The position numbers and the translations under genes are program-made. A stretch of DNA of 64,000 nt from Actinomadura cremea (GTDB lineage: Bacteria; Actinomycetota; Actinomycetes; Streptosporangiales; Streptosporangiaceae). The notes beneath the pieces were generated by a model. The model was not told the origin of the DNA. It searched no databases and saw only the letters and a program-made list of their open reading frames with translations. Location of the stretch: NCBI RefSeq assembly GCF_014648495.1, contig NZ_BMRF01000002.1, positions 790,510 to 854,509 on the forward strand, written 5' to 3'. This document shows, piece by piece, positions 1-8,529 of this stretch. Numbering within the stretch: the stretch's first letter is position 1; each line of letters begins with the position of its first letter.

Positions 1-1270
1 CCCGCATCCGGTCGACGGCGCGGGCCAGCACAGCCGGATCGGACGCCCGGTACAGCTCGAAGACGCGGCGCTCGTCGGCGCCGCCGGGCCGCCAGCCGTC
101 GAGCAGCCGGCACAGCTCCGCCCCCGTCACGATGGAGACGTCCTGGACGAGCGTCCACAGTTCGTCCCACTCGCGGCGCGCGGCGAGCCGCTCGGCCAGG
201 TACCGGATCTCGCCGGGCGGCATCTCCGGGATGCGGGCGCGGCGGTCGTCGCCGACGATGATCCGGACGAGGTCGAGGTCGCCCCCCGAGAGCATCGCCG
301 TGCGCATCCGGTCGCGCTCGGCCTGCGACGCCGCCGCGTACGCGAGGCCGAGCAGGCTCCCGTCCGGGTCCATCGCGCGGTGCTGCGCGGTCTGCTCGGT
401 CAGCAGGAAGTACACGACCCGCCGCACCGGGTCCTTCGGGGCGAGCCGGTGCTTCTTGCAGACCCAGACGAGCGCCGCGTTCTCCAGGGCCGCCGCGCAC
501 AGCTCGTCGGCGAGCGTCTGGTCGGGCAGGTCCGCGAGCCGCCCCTCGGCGAGCCGGCAGAGCGGATGGTCGCCGAACGTCAGCGCCTCGATCACCGCGG
601 CCCGGTGGCGGGGGTCGCCGACCTCCCCGGTCCCGAGCGCGACGACGCTGAGGTCCTCGGCCCGCCCGCCGACCGCCGGGCGCCCCCACCGCGACAGCGC
701 GTCCCACAGCCGCGCGTCCGGACGGTCGAGCCACTCGTCCCACAGCGCGTTCAGCGGACCGGACGTCGGCGGCTCGCCGTTGCCGAGCAGCAGCTCCCGC
801 AGCGGCGTGCCCGGCGCGGGCGCGCTCGCCCACAGGCCGTGCAGCATCTCCCCGGACGCCTCCATGCAGAACGCCGTCGCCCGCTGCCGCACGTCCGGAT
901 CGACGTCGCCGAGCAGCTTCGGAACCCAGGGAGCGTCGCCCGCGTCCAGCCCCGTGCCCAGCCGCCCCAGCAACGCGAGCGTCAGCGCGCGCGCGAGCGG
1001 GTGCCCGGTCGCGACCGCCCCCAGCTCCAGCACGAACTCCCGCATCGCGGGGTCGCGCGTCTCCACCCACCACTGCGCGACCGTCTCCAGCGCCCGCTCC
1101 CGCAGCCGATGGTCCGGCGTCCCCGCGACCCGCGCCACCGCGTGCCGCACGTCCGGGTCGCGCTCGTCCGCCGCCGCGAACAGCCGCCGCGCCGCCCACA
1201 GACCCCGCGGCGACCGCCCGGCGGACGCGGCGGCCCACCGGCCCGCCCGCCGCTCCGCCCGGGGCGTCAC
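1..1270 (-). CDS. HEAT-repeat-like protein, C-terminus outside the window
   Basis: The frame is open from a GTG at 1270 to the window edge, giving at least 423 residues; the stop lies outside. The GTG shares bases with the ATPase stop codon (GTGA), so translation is probably coupled, and this decides the start. The chain is almost all alpha-helical in composition, with HEAT-like segments such as DPDVRHAVARVA (residues 38-49) and DPDVRQRA (124-131). I see no catalytic motif, signal peptide or membrane segment. HEAT repeats usually form protein-binding scaffolds, so a scaffold or adaptor for the adjacent AAA ATPase is a reasonable guess, but it is inference. It is the last visible gene of the five-gene minus-strand module. 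Confidence 0.75.
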   Translation of the reverse strand, partial: MTPRAERRAGRWAAASAGRSPRGLWAARRLFAAADERDPDVRHAVARVAGTPDHRLRERALETVAQWWVETRDPAMREFVLELGAVATGHPLARALTLALLGRLGTGLDAGDAPWVPKLLGDVDPDVRQRATAFCMEASGEMLHGLWASAPAPGTPLRELLLGNGEPPTSGPLNALWDEWLDRPDARLWDALSRWGRPAVGGRAEDLSVVALGTGEVGDPRHRAAVIEALTFGDHPLCRLAEGRLADLPDQTLADELCAAALENAALVWVCKKHRLAPKDPVRRVVYFLLTEQTAQHRAMDPDGSLLGLAYAAASQAERDRMRTAMLSGGDLDLVRIIVGDDRRARIPEMPPGEIRYLAERLAARREWDELWTLVQDVSIVTGAELCRLLDGWRPGGADERRVFELYRASDPAVLARAVDRMR

Positions 1271-2811
1271 GCCAGTTCCAGCCGCACCTGATGTTCGGCC
1301 GCCTGCGACGCCTCCGCGAACGACGCCGACTGCGCCCGGCCGTCCCGCAGCCACGACCGCAGGTCCTCGATGCGCTCGCGCTGCGACCGGCTCAGCGGGA
1401 CGAGCCGTTCGATCGCCGCCGCGACGTCGTCGGTCGTGATGTCGCGCGGACCGTCCGCGAACGCCCGGTACAGCGCGTCGACGATCGCCTGCTCGATCTC
1501 CGCGCCGACGTGCCCGTCGGAAAGCCGCGCCAGCCGCATCACGTCGAACGCCGCCGGGTCGCGCAGCCGTTTGCGCAGGTGGACGTTCAGGATCTCGCGG
1601 CGCTCGGTGTCGGTCGGCAGGTCGAGGAAGAACACCTCGTCGAACCGTCCGCGCCGCAGCGTCTCCGGCGGCAGCGCCCCCACGTCGTTCGCGGTCGCCA
1701 CGACGAACACCGGCGACGTCTTCTCCTGCATCCAGGTCAGGATCGTGCCGAACACCCGCTGCGACGTGCCGCCGTCCAGCCCGCCGGACGCCATCGACTT
1801 CTCCAGCTCGTCGATCCACAGCACGCACGGCGACACCGTTTCGGTGATCTTCAGCGCGAGCCGCAGCCGCTCCTCCGACTCGCCCACCAGCGAGCCGAAC
1901 AGCGCGCCGACGTCCAGCCGCAGCAGCGGCAGCCGCCACAGCCCGCTGATCATCTTCGCGGTGAGGCTCTTGCCCGTGCCCGGGATCCCGATCAGCGCCA
2001 TCCCCTTCGGGGCCGGCAGCCCGAACTTCGCGGCCTCCTCCCCGAACGCGCTCTCCCGCAGCGTCAGCCACTCCTTGAGCAGCTCCAGCCCGCCGACGTC
2101 GTCGAGCGTCTCCTCCGCGCTGTAGTACTCGAGGGCCTGCGACGACCGGATGACCGCCTTCTTCTCCTCCAGCACCGCCGGGATGTCCAGCTCGTCCAGC
2201 ACCTTGTCCCGGACGATCGCCTTGGAGAACGCCCGCCGCGCCTGCGTCGCCGTCAGCCCCAGCGCGGCCTGCGCCAGCCGCCACCGCCCGTGGTGCGTCA
2301 GGTCGCACTCCACCCGGGTCTGCCGGATCAGCTCGTCCAGGTCCTCCCGCAGCTCCCACAGGTTCGGCAGCGGCATGTCCAGGACGACCACGTCGTCGCC
2401 CAGCTCGGCCGGGACGTCCGGCGAGTACGTCGTCACCACCAGCGACGCGTACGTCGACACCAGGCTGTGCGCGAGGTTGCGCAGCTTCCGCTTGACCGCC
2501 GGGCTCTTGTGCCAGAACTCGTGGAAGTCCTTCAGGACGTAGAGGTCCTTGCGGTTCGGGTTGTCGCGGGTCATCTCCGCGATCTTGTCGAGGGCCGCGT
2601 CGGGCGTCGGGGCCGTCGGCATCCCCCGCCCGTCCCGCGACACCAGCCCCCGCGCCACGTCCCAGCTGACCAGGTCGGACTTGGCGGACGCGTCGCGCCC
2701 CACCCGCACCTCGTTGAGGACCTCCAGCGCGCGCTGCTCCTCCACCGTCACCAGGACGATCATCGGCACCCGCGCCCGCAGGTACAGGTTCAGATCATCA
2801 TGAACGCTCAT
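1267..2811 (-). CDS. Ycf46-like AAA ATPase
   Basis: A 514-residue AAA+ ATPase. The N-terminal half (about 1-230) resembles the non-catalytic domain of Ycf46-type ATPases. The C-terminal half carries Walker A GIPGTGKS (275-282), Walker B WIDE (332-335), a sensor-1 Asn in ATAND (375) and an arginine-finger region RRGRFD (386-391), so it should hydrolyse ATP and remodel a protein or nucleic-acid partner. No membrane segment is visible, so it is probably cytoplasmic. The ATG at 2811 follows a GAGGAG site, 15 bases after the stop of the radical-SAM gene. The next gene starts inside its stop codon. Ycf46 and Ycf35 relatives occur in cyanobacteria and plastids; the substrate is not known to me. Confidence 0.85.
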   Translation of the reverse strand: MSVHDDLNLYLRARVPMIVLVTVEEQRALEVLNEVRVGRDASAKSDLVSWDVARGLVSRDGRGMPTAPTPDAALDKIAEMTRDNPNRKDLYVLKDFHEFWHKSPAVKRKLRNLAHSLVSTYASLVVTTYSPDVPAELGDDVVVLDMPLPNLWELREDLDELIRQTRVECDLTHHGRWRLAQAALGLTATQARRAFSKAIVRDKVLDELDIPAVLEEKKAVIRSSQALEYYSAEETLDDVGGLELLKEWLTLRESAFGEEAAKFGLPAPKGMALIGIPGTGKSLTAKMISGLWRLPLLRLDVGALFGSLVGESEERLRLALKITETVSPCVLWIDELEKSMASGGLDGGTSQRVFGTILTWMQEKTSPVFVVATANDVGALPPETLRRGRFDEVFFLDLPTDTERREILNVHLRKRLRDPAAFDVMRLARLSDGHVGAEIEQAIVDALYRAFADGPRDITTDDVAAAIERLVPLSRSQRERIEDLRSWLRDGRAQSASFAEASQAAEHQVRLELA

Positions 2812-2826
2812 CGGTCTCCTCGGCGC

Positions 2827-3384
2827 TCATCGTTCTCCCCACGCGTGCATGCCCGTCACCGAAATGGTCCCGTCCGCCGAGATCACGACCTCGCCGTCCG
2901 GAAGCCCGGCGAAGTCGTCCGGACCGTACCGGTCGGTGATCGCCCAGTACTCCTTGTTGGACGATCCGCGAAGCCCGACGCCCAGCCGGAGCCGCTCGTT
3001 GTAGCGTCCCGCGATGACCATGTCGGCCGGTTCGACGGCCGCCGCCAGCTCCGGGTCCGCCTCGATCTCACGCCGCGCGAAACCCGTCAGCACCACGATG
3101 CCGAGATCCGACGGCCGCACCAGCCGGCAGAACTCCCGCAGCGCCGCCGGCTGCTCGAGCGGCTCCCCGCCGCTCACCGTGACCCCGTCGATCCCGGACG
3201 TCCCGAGAGCCTCGTCTGCGACCTCCGCGACCGTCCGGACGTCCCCGTCCGCGCCGTGCGTCTCGGGATTGAAGCACCCCGCGCAGCCCAGCGTGCAGCC
3301 CTGCGCCCACACCACGAAGCGCGTGCCCGGACCGTTCGCGGCGCTCCGCGACAGCGTGGCGTGCACCCGCCACGTCAGTGCCAC
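2827..3384 (-). CDS. 4Fe-4S single-cluster radical-SAM activase-like protein
   Basis: A 185-residue protein of the NrdG/PflA activase-like class. The cluster-binding motif CTLGCAGC (CxxxCxxC) lies near residues 30-37 and is followed by a glycine-rich SAM-contact segment VSGGEPLEQ (about 69-77). Such proteins reductively cleave S-adenosylmethionine to make a radical, often on a partner protein. No glycyl-radical enzyme is encoded nearby, so the target is unknown. The chosen GTG at 3384 overlaps the end of the DUF2997 gene by 10 bases, consistent with coupled translation. The position between DUF2997 and the AAA ATPase suggests it works with them. Family assignment is good; substrate is unknown. 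Confidence 0.82.
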   Translation of the reverse strand: MALTWRVHATLSRSAANGPGTRFVVWAQGCTLGCAGCFNPETHGADGDVRTVAEVADEALGTSGIDGVTVSGGEPLEQPAALREFCRLVRPSDLGIVVLTGFARREIEADPELAAAVEPADMVIAGRYNERLRLGVGLRGSSNKEYWAITDRYGPDDFAGLPDGEVVISADGTISVTGMHAWGER

Positions 3385-3572
3385 AACCGGTCCTGCTGCT
3401 CTTCCCCGGTCTCGTTGTAGGCCTCCGCCGTCAGCTCCTGCGCCTCGACCTCGCCGCCGAGCATCCGGATGAGCTCCTCGGTGGTCGCCAGGCAGCTCAT
3501 GCCGTCGACCCCGGTCACATGGATCTCGACCTTGCCGTCCGGCTTGATCGTCACCTCGACGGTCTCGTCCAT
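3375..3572 (-). CDS. DUF2997 family small protein
   Basis: A 65-residue acidic protein beginning MDETVEVTIKPDGKVE, typical of DUF2997, with one Cys in the centre (GMSCLATTE). The ATG at 3572 is preceded by a G-rich site and shares one base with the stop of the DUF1257 gene (TGATG); a GTG one codon upstream is possible. The downstream radical-SAM gene starts inside its last codons. DUF2997 genes usually sit beside DUF1257 genes, and that pairing is kept here. The function is unknown. Its small size and beta-rich N-terminus would suit a substrate or carrier acted on by the radical-SAM protein, but this is speculation. Confidence 0.8.
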   Translation of the reverse strand: MDETVEVTIKPDGKVEIHVTGVDGMSCLATTEELIRMLGGEVEAQELTAEAYNETGEEQQDRLWH

Positions 3573-3958
3573 CACGCCCCCACCCGCCGGAGGACGACCC
3601 TGATCTCCCCGGACTCCTCGGTACTGCGCCGATCGATCTCGAACCCGCGCTCCCGCAGCGTCGACACCGTGCTGACCAGCGCGTACGTCTGCTTGAGCTC
3701 CTGGACGAACTTCCGCTCGGTCGTGTCGCGAATGCCGTACCAGTCGGCGACGACCTCGTAACCGGCCTTCGAACCGACGAACCCGATCTCATGACTCCCC
3801 CGCCCCGGGCGAATCTTGAACTCCGCTTCCGTCCGCCGGCCCATCCAACCGCGCACGCCCCGGCCGACGGGCCGCACCTCGTGGCCCATCTCCTCCAGCG
3901 CGCGCCGCAGCACCGTCCCGTCGGCGAACCGTGTCCGCACTCTCGTGAAATGCGACAA
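3572..3958 (-). CDS. DUF1257 (Ycf35-like) protein
   Basis: A 128-residue protein with the hallmark DUF1257/Ycf35 N-terminus SHFTRVRTRF. The start is a TTG at 3958, placed six bases after a clear GGGAGG site; it yields exactly the family N-terminus, so longer upstream frames are rejected. The C-terminal half contains KFVQELKQTYA and a final strand pair RGFEID..IRVVLRRV, as in the plastid and cyanobacterial family. No catalytic residues are known to me. It is the first gene of the minus-strand module and faces the Ser/Thr kinase across 221 bases, so module and kinase may share a regulatory region. Confidence 0.85.
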   Translation of the reverse strand: MSHFTRVRTRFADGTVLRRALEEMGHEVRPVGRGVRGWMGRRTEAEFKIRPGRGSHEIGFVGSKAGYEVVADWYGIRDTTERKFVQELKQTYALVSTVSTLRERGFEIDRRSTEESGEIRVVLRRVGA

Positions 3959-4179
3959 CCCCGACCTCCCGAATCCGCGAGCACGCCCAGCATATGGCGG
4001 CGCAATGACACCGAACAGGCATTTGTCCGCACTGCGCGCACGCCGGTGCCGGTCCGCGCCGAATTTCCGTCCCGGCCGATCTCCGCGGACGGCGGCGTCC
4101 ACACGAAACTCGCGCGCCGGGAGAACCGGCCCCCGGATTCCGGCGTCCCACAGAACAGCCGACAAAGGGGGCGACCGCG
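3959..4179. promoter_or_regulatory. Divergent promoter region between the DUF1257 module and the kinase
   Basis: This 221-base gap lies between two genes transcribed away from each other, so both promoters must be here. The stretch around 3985-4040 is less GC-rich than its surroundings. I could not identify a convincing -35/-10 pair. The kinase has a G-rich ribosome site (about 4164-4172) and the DUF1257 gene a GGGAGG site (about 3965-3970). Confidence 0.4.
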
Positions 4180-5883
4180 ATGAGCTGGGGGATCTCGGGC
4201 TTTCGTGAAGTGCGCGAACTGGGACGAGGGACGCAGGGCCGCGTCGTCCTGGCCCGCCATGTGACGGGCGGCCCCCCGGTCGCGATCAAGTACCTGCCCC
4301 CCGGCGCCGACCCGGCCTCCCGGGAGCTGTTCCGGCACGAGGCCCGGATGCTCGGCCGCGTCCGCCACCCCAACGTCGCGCGCCTGTACCGCCTGTTCGA
4401 GGACGCGAGCGGCGCCGCGATCGTGATGGAGGTCGTCGACGGCGTCTCCCTCAAGCACCTCCTCGCCGAACACGGCGCCCTCACCCCCGAGGCGTCCCTC
4501 CTGCTGCTGAAGGGATCGCTCCTCGGACTCGACGCCGCCCACGCGGGAGGCGTCGTCCACCGCGACTACAAACCGGCCAACGTCGTCGTCCGCGCCGACG
4601 GCCTCAGCAAGCTCATCGACTTCGGCGTCGCCGCCCGCACCGGCCGCGGCGGACGCGTCGGCACCCCCGCCTACATGGCGCCCGAGCAGTGGCGCGGCGA
4701 GCCCGCGTCCCCCGCCGCCGACGTCTACGCCGCCGCCTGCGTCTTCTACGAGTGCGTCACCGGCCACCGCCCCTACCCGGCCCGCACCGGACCGGACCTC
4801 ATGGCGGCGCACGTCCGGGAACCCGTGCCCACGGACGTCCCCGCGCCCCTGCGCGGCCTCGTCGCCCGGGGGCTCGCGAAGTCGCCGGACGCCCGTCCGC
4901 CCGGCGCCGCCGCGTTCGCCGCCGAACTCGAGGACGCCGCCGCCCGCGCGTACGGCCCCGACTGGGAGGACAGGGCCGCCCGTACGCTCGCCCTCGCGGC
5001 CGTCGCCCTCGCGCCCGCCTTCCCCCTCGCCGCCGCAGCCCTCCCCACACCCACCCCCGGCCCGGACGCCCCCGGCCCGGATGAGGTGGGTCCGGATGAG
5101 GTGGGTCCGGATGCGAGCCCGGACGTTCTCGGTCCGGACGCCGCGGGCCCGGATGTTCTGGGCCCGGACCTTGCGGGCCCTGATGTCGCGAGCCCGGACG
5201 CGAGCCCGGACGCCGCGGGCCCGGACGCCCTGGGCCCGGACGCCCCGGGCCCTGATGTCGTGGGCCCGGATGTCGCGAGCCCGGACGCGAGCCCGGACGT
5301 CCTAGGTCCGGACGCCCCGGGTCCGGACGCCCCGGCACCGGACGCCCCGGCACCGGACGTTGCGGGTCCGGACGTCGGGGACGCGTTGGTCGAGGGCGTC
5401 GACACGGGGGCGACGATCGCCGGTCCGGACGCTTTCCCGGATCCCACCGGGGCGTCGGCCGAGGGCGCGTCGGCCACCACGAAGGCCGCGCTCGCGGTCT
5501 CGGCGGCGGTCGTCGCGGTCGTCGTGGTCGCCGCCGTCGTCTTCGGCACGGCCGACCGGGACGAGCCCGCGCGCCGCACGGCCGAGACCCCGACGGCGAC
5601 CGTATCGGCGGAGACGATCGCGCCCGGCCCGCCCGCCGCGCCCCCGACACCGACACCGGCGGGCCCGTCCTGGACGCCGACGCGTCCGGCTCCGACGCCG
5701 ACCCACGTGTCCCCGGCGCCGACCCACGCGGCGCCGTCTGCGACCCCGACGCACTCGTCGCCGCCCACGACCCACGTGCCGCCGTCCCATCCGCCGACTA
5801 CACCGACGCACGAGCCTCCGACCACGTCCGACCCGTCGCCGGCGCCCCGCACTCCCACGGGCAGGACGCCGTCCGTCGGGTGA
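4180..5883 (+). CDS. Membrane-anchored Ser/Thr protein kinase with a Pro-Asp repeat linker
   Basis: A 567-residue Hanks-type kinase. The kinase domain (about 8-260) has glycine loop GRGTQG (15-20), Lys37, helix-C Glu54, catalytic loop HRDYKPAN (127-134), DFG (147-149) and APE (167-169), so it should be active. The usual Leu after HRD is Tyr. Residues about 293-399 are an acidic linker of roughly 22 tandem [G/S/A]PD units, followed by one membrane helix (about 436-456) and a Pro/Thr-rich outer tail with no recognised sensor domain. The arrangement resembles PknB-type receptors, with the kinase inside and the tail outside. It is transcribed away from the DUF1257/AAA module. Substrate and signal are not visible. 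Confidence 0.93.
   Translation: MSWGISGFREVRELGRGTQGRVVLARHVTGGPPVAIKYLPPGADPASRELFRHEARMLGRVRHPNVARLYRLFEDASGAAIVMEVVDGVSLKHLLAEHGALTPEASLLLLKGSLLGLDAAHAGGVVHRDYKPANVVVRADGLSKLIDFGVAARTGRGGRVGTPAYMAPEQWRGEPASPAADVYAAACVFYECVTGHRPYPARTGPDLMAAHVREPVPTDVPAPLRGLVARGLAKSPDARPPGAAAFAAELEDAAARAYGPDWEDRAARTLALAAVALAPAFPLAAAALPTPTPGPDAPGPDEVGPDEVGPDASPDVLGPDAAGPDVLGPDLAGPDVASPDASPDAAGPDALGPDAPGPDVVGPDVASPDASPDVLGPDAPGPDAPAPDAPAPDVAGPDVGDALVEGVDTGATIAGPDAFPDPTGASAEGASATTKAALAVSAAVVAVVVVAAVVFGTADRDEPARRTAETPTATVSAETIAPGPPAAPPTPTPAGPSWTPTRPAPTPTHVSPAPTHAAPSATPTHSSPPTTHVPPSHPPTTPTHEPPTTSDPSPAPRTPTGRTPSVG
5058..5378 (+). repeat. Degenerate Gly-Pro-Asp coding repeat inside the kinase gene
   Basis: About 320 bases built from imperfect units of 9-15 bases around GGCCCGGAC/GGTCCGGAT, encoding some 22 [G/S/A]PD units in the kinase linker. 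A longer unit with ASPDASPD recurs at about 5190 and 5275, suggesting block duplication. Such repeats are prone to expansion and contraction, so linker length may vary between strains. Confidence 0.85.
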
Positions 5884-5892
5884 CGGACGGCG
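5867..5892. terminator. Hairpin overlapping the kinase stop codon
   Basis: Perfect 11-bp stem (5867-5877 with 5882-5892) around a 4-base loop. The kinase TGA (5881-5883) lies in the loop and the 3' arm. The converging MFS gene ends 30 bases further on, so the hairpin may serve both strands. There is no U tract, as is usual in GC-rich actinomycetes. Confidence 0.55.
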
Positions 5893-5922
5893 ACCCGACG
5901 CCGTCGGTTCGCGGGAGGGAGG

Positions 5923-7143
5923 TCACCGGTCCGCTTCGTGCCGGGGACGTGCGGGCGCGTCCGGCCGGGCGGACGGCAGCGTCCGTGCGGCGAGGTGGGC
6001 GGCTGCGCCGACGGCGAGCGCGAGGGCGACCAGGAGGGCGCTGACCCACAGCGGGGACCGGTAGCCGAACCCGGCGCCGATGGCGGCGCCGCCGAGCCAC
6101 GGGCCGGCCGCCGCACCCGTGTTGAACGCCGCGGTGGCGAACCCGCCGCCCAGCGACGGCGCCTTCACCGCGGCGTACATCACCTGCCCGATCAGCGTCG
6201 AGCCCACGGCGAAGGAGAGCGTGCCCTGGACGAGGACCAGCGCGGTCGCCGCCACCGGGTGCGACGCCGTCAGCGCGAACGCGCACCATCCGGCCAGCAG
6301 GAGCGATCCGCCGAACGCCAGGAGCTGGACGGGCCGGGCGTCGGCCACGCGGCCGCTGAGGGTGACGCCGAGGAAGGAGCCCACCCCGAACAGCGCGAGG
6401 ACGGCGGGCACCCACGCGGTTCCGATCCCGGCGACGCCGGTGGCCACGGGGGCGAGGTAGGTGAAGGTGCAGAACGTGGCGCCGTTCACCAGCGCGCCCA
6501 GCAGCAGCGTCACCAGCAGGCGGGGGCCGCGCAGCGCCGCCAGTTCCGCGAGCACCCCCGCCGGGGCCGCGTCCGAGGGGGACGCGGCCGGGACCGACCG
6601 CGCGATCGCGACGATCGCGGGGACCGAGACCAGGGCCACGCCCCAGAACGCGGAGCGCCAGCCCCACACCTGGCCGAGCAGGGCACCGGCGGGGACGCCC
6701 ACGACGCAGGCGACGGTGACGCCGCCGATGAGGACGGACGAGGCGCGGGCCTTGGCGTCGGGGGCCACCATGTCGGCCGCCGCCGCGAGGGCCACCGCCA
6801 GGAAGCCGGCGTTGGCGAGCGCCCCGACGATCCGCGTGCCGAGCAGGACGCCGTAGCTCGTGGTGAGCGCGGCGACGACGTGGACGAGCAGGAAGACGAC
6901 GAGGAAGACCAGCAGCGCGCGACGTCTGGGCAGCCGGGCGCTGAGCGCCGGCATCAGCGGCGCGCCGATGACCATTCCGATGGCGAACGCCGAGGTCAGC
7001 GCTCCGGCCGCGGGGACGGACACGCCCATGTCGAGGGCGAGGTCCGGGATGAGCCCGGCCAGCATGAATTCCGACGTCCCCTGGGCGAATACCGCCAGCG
7101 CCAGGACGTAAAGAGCGAAAGGCAAAGCGAACTCCACTGCCAT
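5923..7143 (-). CDS. MFS exporter, Cmx/CmlR chloramphenicol-efflux type
   Basis: A 406-residue, 12-helix major facilitator transporter. The first helix carries VFAQGTSEFM and the second region SVPAAGALTSAFAIG, both characteristic of the Cmx/CmlR drug:proton antiporters that confer chloramphenicol resistance in actinomycetes; related DHA1 members export other compounds. It should act in the cytoplasmic membrane. The ATG at 7143 places the first helix at the N-terminus; a GTG seven codons upstream (7164) is an alternative, and neither has a good ribosome site. The nearby acetyltransferase at 8609 belongs to the CatB/Vat class, so two amphenicol/streptogramin-type genes lie within 4 kb. Substrate is inferred from family only. 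Confidence 0.85.
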   Translation of the reverse strand: MAVEFALPFALYVLALAVFAQGTSEFMLAGLIPDLALDMGVSVPAAGALTSAFAIGMVIGAPLMPALSARLPRRRALLVFLVVFLLVHVVAALTTSYGVLLGTRIVGALANAGFLAVALAAAADMVAPDAKARASSVLIGGVTVACVVGVPAGALLGQVWGWRSAFWGVALVSVPAIVAIARSVPAASPSDAAPAGVLAELAALRGPRLLVTLLLGALVNGATFCTFTYLAPVATGVAGIGTAWVPAVLALFGVGSFLGVTLSGRVADARPVQLLAFGGSLLLAGWCAFALTASHPVAATALVLVQGTLSFAVGSTLIGQVMYAAVKAPSLGGGFATAAFNTGAAAGPWLGGAAIGAGFGYRSPLWVSALLVALALAVGAAAHLAARTLPSARPDAPARPRHEADR

Positions 7144-7662
7144 GGATGTGCGCGGTGCGTTCACGGACGTTCGACGGAACGCCCGTGAATGCGAAGAACC
7201 GCGTGAAAGAACCCGGCGCGGGCCACGGTCGTGGCACTCGGCTCAGGTGGAAACAGCCCGCACGACGGCGATCCGATGGCAGCGGTCCATGCCCGCGCTT
7301 TCAGCGCGACGGGGCATGGGACAACGCGAGCGAGCCACCGGACGGCCGGTGGCTAGCGTCTTGACGCCTCTGGGCCGGACATGCGGCACAGGCTAGTGAG
7401 CCGGACGCGTCGTGTCCAGTGAGACAGCGCCGGGGCGCGACCTTGTTTCGATGTCGATGGCCGCCGCTGCCATTGGGCGGGGAACCAATCTGGCAGTGGA
7501 AGAAAGCCCGCTCGTTCGGAAATGGTCGTGTGGTGTCCGTCGTGATGTCGTCTCGACGATCCGGTTCTCCCGCGCCCAGGTGACGATTCCGATCCGGTTG
7601 CGCTTGTTGTTTGGTTCGGAGCGGCCCGCGGCGGACCGTCGCCCGGTCGTCGGTAAGGCGCG
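7144..7662. other. Intergenic region upstream of the MFS exporter
   Basis: About 500 bases between the DUF899 stop and the MFS start. Short frames on both strands lack ribosome sites and recognisable sequence. The only structure I can support is the hairpin at 7333-7354. The region is long enough for a leader or attenuator for the exporter, as known for cmlR/cmx genes, but I could not identify a leader peptide. Confidence 0.4.
7333..7354. terminator. Hairpin, terminator or attenuator
   Basis: Perfect 9-bp stem (7333-7341 with 7346-7354) with an ACGG loop. It lies 310 bases past the end of the DUF899 gene and 190 bases before the MFS start, on the path of both minus-strand genes. It could end the DUF899 transcript or attenuate exporter expression. 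Confidence 0.35.
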
Positions 7663-8442
7663 TCAGTGGTGGGAGCCCTGCCGGCCGAGGGTCTCCACGG
7701 GGGTCGCGCCGGGGCGGGTCCACTGCGGCACGGGACGGCTGGTCGGGCCCCAGGTGGCGGTCCCGTCGGCGTCCGAACGCCAGGACCAGCACGCGTGCCG
7801 CCCCTCGGGGCGGCCCTCGGGGTTGTCCTCCCACGCCTCGCCGCGGCCGTAGGGCGTCATGTCGAGCAGGCTCAGGGACCCGTTGACCGCCTCGACGCCC
7901 CGTCCCGTCGTGGAGTAGGTGAGGAACGCGCGGTCGCCGTCGCGCAGGTAGCAGGTGATGTAGCCCATCTCGCCGCCGACCGGCTCCTCCAGGTCGCGCA
8001 CCGAGTACCAGGGCTGTGCGTAGCCCATGAACGCGACGTAGGAGGCCACCTCGTCCCAGCGGCCCGTGGTCACGATGGCGGACGAGACGCCGCGGGCGTT
8101 GAGGTACACGGCGTCCTTCATGTGCCAGGCCGCGGTGGTGCAGCCCTCGCACTGGCCCTGGTGCGGTGCGCCGTCCCACCACATGTGCTTGTAGACGACG
8201 AGCTCGTCGCGGCCCTCGAACAGGTCGAGGAACGGGACCGGGCCGTCCGGCCCGACGACCTCGACCGTCCCGTCGAACTCCACCATCGGCAGCCGGCGGC
8301 GGGCCGCGGCGAGGGCGTCGCCCGCGCGGGTGTGGGCCTTCTCGCGGACCAGGAGCTCGTCGCGGGCGGCCTGCCAGGTGGCGAGGTCGACGACGGGCGG
8401 GCGTCCGGGCAGGGCGGTCGGGTCGTCCGGCGTGGTCGTCAT
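7663..8442 (-). CDS. DUF899 thioredoxin-like protein
   Basis: A 259-residue soluble protein of the DUF899 family, which has a thioredoxin-like fold. It carries the family segment HMWWDGAPHQGQCEGCTT (about 90-107) with a CEGC pair, followed by SSAIVTTGRWDEVASY and SVRDLEEPVGGE. The two cysteines could support redox chemistry, but no reaction is established for the family as far as I know. The ATG at 8442 has a GGAGG site a few bases upstream. It is transcribed away from the acetyltransferase gene. Family members are often induced or located near stress and resistance genes, which fits the neighbourhood. Confidence 0.87.
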   Translation of the reverse strand: MTTTPDDPTALPGRPPVVDLATWQAARDELLVREKAHTRAGDALAAARRRLPMVEFDGTVEVVGPDGPVPFLDLFEGRDELVVYKHMWWDGAPHQGQCEGCTTAAWHMKDAVYLNARGVSSAIVTTGRWDEVASYVAFMGYAQPWYSVRDLEEPVGGEMGYITCYLRDGDRAFLTYSTTGRGVEAVNGSLSLLDMTPYGRGEAWEDNPEGRPEGRHACWSWRSDADGTATWGPTSRPVPQWTRPGATPVETLGRQGSHH

Positions 8443-8529
8443 GCGTCCTCCGTGGTGTCTCGTGCGGTCATCAGAACAGACCGGCGGCCCGGCCGGAACT
8501 CATCGCGGCAGATTGACCTAAGTTTGATG

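Noticed and set aside
5058-5378. CRISPR-like or noncoding tandem repeat
   Set aside because: The repeat is in frame and encodes the PD linker of the kinase; there are no unique spacers of fixed length.
7146-7396. Small plus-strand genes in the MFS upstream region
   Set aside because: No ribosome site, no family resemblance, and Arg-rich shadow-type composition.
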